From positions 417,501 to 481,500 of the forward strand of contig BSQZ01000072.1 of NCBI GenBank assembly GCA_033239005.1: 64,000 nucleotides of DNA, in the 5' to 3' direction. Shown in pieces: positions 60,171-64,000 of this stretch; the first letter of the stretch is position 1, and every line of letters begins with the position of its first letter. The position numbers were made by a program, and so were the translations under genes. Source of the DNA: Lamellibrachia satsuma. Its lineage: Eukaryota; Annelida; Polychaeta; Sabellida; Siboglinidae. Under the pieces are notes generated by a model. That model was not told the DNA's origin, did not search any database, and saw only the letters and a program-made list of their open reading frames with translations.

Positions 60171-61145
60171 TTGCAAATACATAATTGGACCCAGCCCTGC
60201 TTTGATCCTGTACCTCACGTACAATTGATATATAAATTAAGACAATATGGTATTAAAGGCATCCAATCTTTCCTAGGAGGTAGAAGGCAGAGAGTGGTCC
60301 TAAGAAATGGTCATTCATCATGGATAACTTTTAGAAGTGGGGTTCCACAAGGCTCAATTATAGGGCCATTACTATTTTTGCTATATATAAATGATCTACA
60401 CAACTCAGCCAAGGCAACATCAAGGCAACGGCCAAAATGTTTGCTGATGATACAAAACCCTATTCAAATATTTCTACATTAGCTGATTGTGAAGCTCTCC
60501 AAGATGATTTAAACAAAACTGCAGTTTGGTCAAAAACTTGGCTATTAAACTTCAATGCCACTAAATGTGTAGTACTCAAAATAAGACAAAGCCTTAACTA
60601 TGCATACACATCAAATGGAGAAATATTAGAAGAACAAAATGATCTAGGAACCACCTCATGCAAAAATCTAAAATCAATGCATAGAACTAATGAAACAATG
60701 CTGTGAAAGTAGATAAGAAAATATAATAAAGACCTTATATGAATCAATGATATGACCAGTGCTGGAATATGCATGCCAGCTTGAAACCCTTTCTATCGAA
60801 AGGATATAGATGAATTAGAGAAGGTTCAGAAGAGAGCGCTAAAAATCAGCAGAACACCTATCAAATGAGTTCCTTTGGAACAGAGACAACCTGAAGCAAA
60901 CCTCTGTGAGGTCTATAAATACCCTAAATTGGAATAACCCAGGGCATTTTTTCTATCAATGTAGCAGCAATTTGAGGGGCCATAGCTTGAAGGAATAAAG
61001 CTAAGGAAGACGTACTCCCACACGTAGATCCATAAACACTTTTTCACAGATCGTGTCATCGATTACTGGAACAAACTTCCTGAAGAAATCGTGTCAGCCT
61101 CTATTCTGAACACCTTCATGTCCTCTTGCACGTGGCAAACAGGTG
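60171..61145 (+). mobile_element. CR1/L2-like LINE RT fragment, plus strand
   Basis: Reads LRQYGIKGIQSFLGGRRQRV, FRSGVPQGSIIGPLLFLLYI, then KMFADDTKPYSNIS (catalytic FADD intact, 60437) and LNKTAVWSKTWLLNFNATKC, then decayed thumb and C-terminus with INTFSQ and NFLKK near 61040-61090. The frame breaks just before FADD (60415-60437) and several times later. Confidence 0.85.
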
Positions 61146-61260
61146 AAGTTTTCGCAATGAAATAAAAATCATTTCTTTTGTAATTGCAAGTACGTACAAA
61201 GCAGCAGATATGACTCTTTTTCATTATGAGGTGTTATGTTTAAAAAATGTAATGTACTCG

Positions 61261-61261
<1 letters not shown>

Positions 61262-61298
<37 letters not shown>
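61262..61298. repeat. (AT)n microsatellite
   Basis: About 18 TA units. Confidence 0.95.
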
Positions 61299-61299
<1 letters not shown>

Positions 61300-61300
<1 letters not shown>

Positions 61301-62405
61301 GTAAACATAACCTTTGCAAGAGGACACCAGTCACCTGCTGTAGAATGTGTCAGACTGATCACTGACTCTTTTTGTTGAGTATATTATTTGGCTAACAAGG
61401 GATGTCGCACCTCACTTCTGGTAATACTGTCATGTGATCGTATTCATCTTTATATACTTTCTGTGCATACAGTCGTTAACATACCTCTTTTCAGAAGAAA
61501 TCCATATACGTTTTTAATGACAAGTAGCCAGGTATAGTGAAAGTTTATTCATTGGGACATTTGTGTATGGTCGTAGTATTAAGATTAAGCATCGCAATGC
61601 CCAGATACAGATGTTGAAAGGTGAGTGGGGTCATTCCTAGTTGCATACCTGGTTATATATAATATATATTAGTTACAGGGGCTCAAGCTGATTCAGTTGC
61701 CCATGATCACGAGCGTTCAATATCGCTTTCAGTATAGCACCCCTGGCCCTGTATCGTAGCCAAATGGCTACGGAACTAATCTCCAGTCTCAAGTGGTTAC
61801 ACTCCAAACAGCACAATCTTGGGCTAACGCAGGAGTTTATGGTGGTCTGTGCGCATGCGCTGTGGGTGGTACATAAAACTAAGACTAGTATCTTTAACCC
61901 ATACAATGCGGAAAAGTGCCGGACCAATAGCTGATATGCTGCGCTTCCGGGTCCGGAGCGCTAGCCACTTCGAAAAGTTCGATTTATTTATTTTATGTCT
62001 AGGATGTCAGATAAAAGTTTTGAATAGGTTGTTTATGTGTATGGATACTGTCGCTGTCTTGCTACATGGACACATAGACAGTCCCCATACCCACACCATG
62101 GAATCGGCCTTAGCCTTAGCCCTTAGCCTTTAGCTTAGCCTTAGTTACGCTTAGGCTTGAAACTTGAAAGAGAGTCCCATTAATAACATAACTTTTAAAA
62201 CCGATACGCAATAACCGTCTCACATGTGTATTCCGTGACATACAACCGGCACTTGGGCGTCAAGAAACAGAAGAAATGTGCTCCAAATAATTATTTATGA
62301 GTACATTTATCGGTCACAAAGAAAAAATTTCACAATTAACCACCATACTGTGCACGTGATGCCTTTGGATCACATGGTCTAACGCGATCTCGTGTGGGAT
62401 AGTGG
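61300..62405. other. No recognised gene
   Basis: A degenerate (CCTTAG)n stretch lies at about 62105-62150; otherwise nothing supported. Confidence 0.35.
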
Positions 62406-62437
62406 CACTGACCTATATAATTTCATATAGGTCAGTG
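62406..62437. repeat. Perfect 13-bp inverted repeat
   Basis: CACTGACCTATAT - AATTTC - ATATAGGTCAGTG forms a perfect hairpin, flanked by direct repeats of 'atagtgg' on both sides. Confidence 0.75.
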
Positions 62438-63240
62438 GATAGTGGTGGCCGCGAGAAGGAATGAGGCCAGACAACATAATACATTGTTTCTGTGCGGTAC
62501 TTCTTTCGATGCCTTTTAACAGGAATGACATGCTGTTGACATACAGCCTTGTCCAAAAGTATAAAGAGTTCACGTATGCGTTGAAGGACGAACAGATAGA
62601 GGTGCAATTAAACATCGCAAATGACGTGCACACGTTTGCTGTGTTGCCGATCGGATTTCGAAAAAGTGATCTTTTCATTCTTGCACCTCTAATTATGGAC
62701 GTATACTATTAGAACAAGTGTCAAGACATACCCCACTATTCACTAGTTATCGTGCCTTTGATTAGTTTGTTTAATGTCGGACATCAAGAAGTTCGAATTG
62801 AAGGGAGTGGAGGTATGCCCGTATAGGCGGATCCAGAGGGGGGTCCAGGGGGTCCGGACGCCCCCTTTTTAGTACCAAAAAATTCATTGCAATTGCATCA
62901 CAACGGGGGACAAATGCATTGCCAAGAAGGTTACTCGAGAATCTGTAGATTGCGCACCCATCTGCTGATTACGCAGATCCAGCAAATGCGCCCAACATAC
63001 GTGCAGGTCCTTTGATGAAAATCGTCTGCATCAGTTCTTCGGACCGGACTTTCAAGATAACAATTGGCTTTTTACAGGTAAAAAATTAAGCTATATGGTT
63101 TAACATCAAAAGACACCAGCATGTTCGTTCCCCTATTTTATAAGCCAGTCCAACCAGAAGATGTACAACAAAAACGTTCACGTCCTGAAAAGCATTATAG
63201 AAACAGTTGTATTTTGTGGAAAACAAAACTTGCCACTTCG
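62438..63240. other. No recognised gene; transposon-like GC-rich end
   Basis: An 83-codon plus frame (62461-62712) has no domain. The stretch at 62822-62868 ('aggcggatccagaggggggt' and onward) resembles termini of DNA transposons, but I cannot assign a family. Confidence 0.3.
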
Positions 63241-63244
63241 AGGC

Positions 63245-64000
63245 CACAGTACAGTGTGTGGCATAAAGAGGAGTACAGTGTGTAGCATAAATAGGAGTAC
63301 AGTGTGTGGTATAAAGAGGAGTACAGTGTGTAGTATAAAGAGGAGTACAGTGTGTGGTATAAAGAGGAGTACAGTGTGTGGCATAAAGAGGAGTACAATG
63401 TGTGGTATAAAGAGGAGTACAGTGTGTGGTATAAAGAGGAGTACAGTGTGTGGCATAAAGAGGAGTACAGTGTGTAGTATAAAGAGGAGTACAGTGTGTT
63501 GTATAAAGAGGAGTACAGTGTGTAGTATAAAGAGGAGTACAGTGTGTGGCATAAAGAGGAGTACAGTGTGTGGTATAAAGAGGAGTACAGTGTGTGGTAC
63601 AGAGAGGAGTACAGTGTGTGGTATAAACAGGAGTACAGTGTGTGGTGTAAAGAGGAGTACAGTGTGTGGCATAAACAGGAGTACAATGTGTGGTATAATG
63701 AGGAGTACAGTGTGTGGTACAGAGAGGAGTACAGTGTGTGGTATAAAGAGGAGTACAGTGTGTGGTATAAAGAGGAGTACAGTGTGTGGTATAAAGAGGA
63801 GTACAGTATGTGGTATAAAGAGGAGTACAGTGTGTGGCATAAAGAGGAGTACAGTGTTTAGTATAAATAGGAGTACAGTGTGTGGTATAAAGAGGAGTAC
63901 AGTGTGTGGTTTAAAGAGGAGTACAGTGTGTAGTATAAATAGGAGTACAGTGTATAGTATAAAGAGGAGTACAGTGTGTGGTATAAAGATGAGTACAGTG
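63245..64000. repeat. 24-bp minisatellite, about 31 units, to the window end
   Basis: Unit 'gagtacagtgtgtggtataa' plus 'agag', 24 bp, open in both strands because 24 is a multiple of three (EYSVWYKE on +). It continues beyond the window. Confidence 0.95.

Noticed and set aside
61673..62133. Overlapping short frames on both strands
   Set aside because: No domain, and no splice or repeat evidence.
62461..62712. 83-codon plus frame (MRPDNIIHCF...)
   Set aside because: Looks protein-like by eye, but no recognisable domain and no supporting signals; not reported as a gene.
63178..63861. Frames of repeated HTVLLFIP or EYSVWYKE
   Set aside because: 24-bp minisatellite read in frame; no other coding signal.

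Overview
The window is eukaryotic genomic DNA from an invertebrate animal, most plausibly marine. The evidence is GT-AG introns with matched phases, an innate-immune-type HEPN-LRR gene of a kind common in marine invertebrates, small secreted TSP1/EGF-like proteins, and many decayed non-LTR retrotransposons and minisatellites. I cannot name the phylum from sequence alone. Long uninterrupted reading frames are mostly low-complexity repeats, not genes. The real genes are built from short exons and have to be assembled across introns.

Left part (1-9.4 kb): a tandem duplication of about 2.7 kb (about 895-3645 and 6594-9205). Each copy carries a minus-strand gene for a small secreted thrombospondin type-1 (TSP1) plus EGF-like protein. 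The 8.5-8.8 kb copy is intact. The 3.2-3.4 kb copy is a pseudogene, cut from its downstream part by a CR1-like LINE tail and followed by a 27-bp minisatellite of about 48 units. A third, divergent paralogue lies at 17.1-17.4 kb on the minus strand.

9.4-17 kb is retroelement debris: an RTE-like RT tail, a Ty3/gypsy integrase zinc finger, a PHD-plus-esterase ORF1 of CR1 type, and a LINE of about 2.4 kb with endonuclease and RT, all on the minus strand. 18.7-27.3 kb is a set of hexanucleotide and trinucleotide arrays (GGCAGT/GGCTGT, AGTAGC, GGTAGT) within large diverged duplications. 28-34 kb holds more LINE fragments and several minisatellites.

Right part (34.2-57 kb): one minus-strand gene of seven or eight exons spans about 22.6 kb. 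I assembled it from exon/intron signals. Its order is a DZIP3-like HEPN domain (one large exon), a short coiled coil, an LRR cap, then leucine-rich repeats mostly encoded as one 84-nt phase-2 exon per repeat. I see no NACHT ATPase. Its introns hold almost all other elements there: CR1-like LINEs, a LINE inserted into another LINE with a target-site duplication, a Tc1-like element inside an RT fragment, a Merlin/IS1595-like transposase fragment that became a minisatellite, a tRNA-derived SINE, and inverted repeats near both ends of one intron.

57-64 kb: three minisatellites with units of about 50-53 bp, one more LINE, and a 24-bp minisatellite running off the window end. The HEPN-LRR gene resembles an intracellular sensor or effector and the TSP1 proteins resemble secreted adhesion or recognition molecules. 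Nothing in the sequence links the two functionally.
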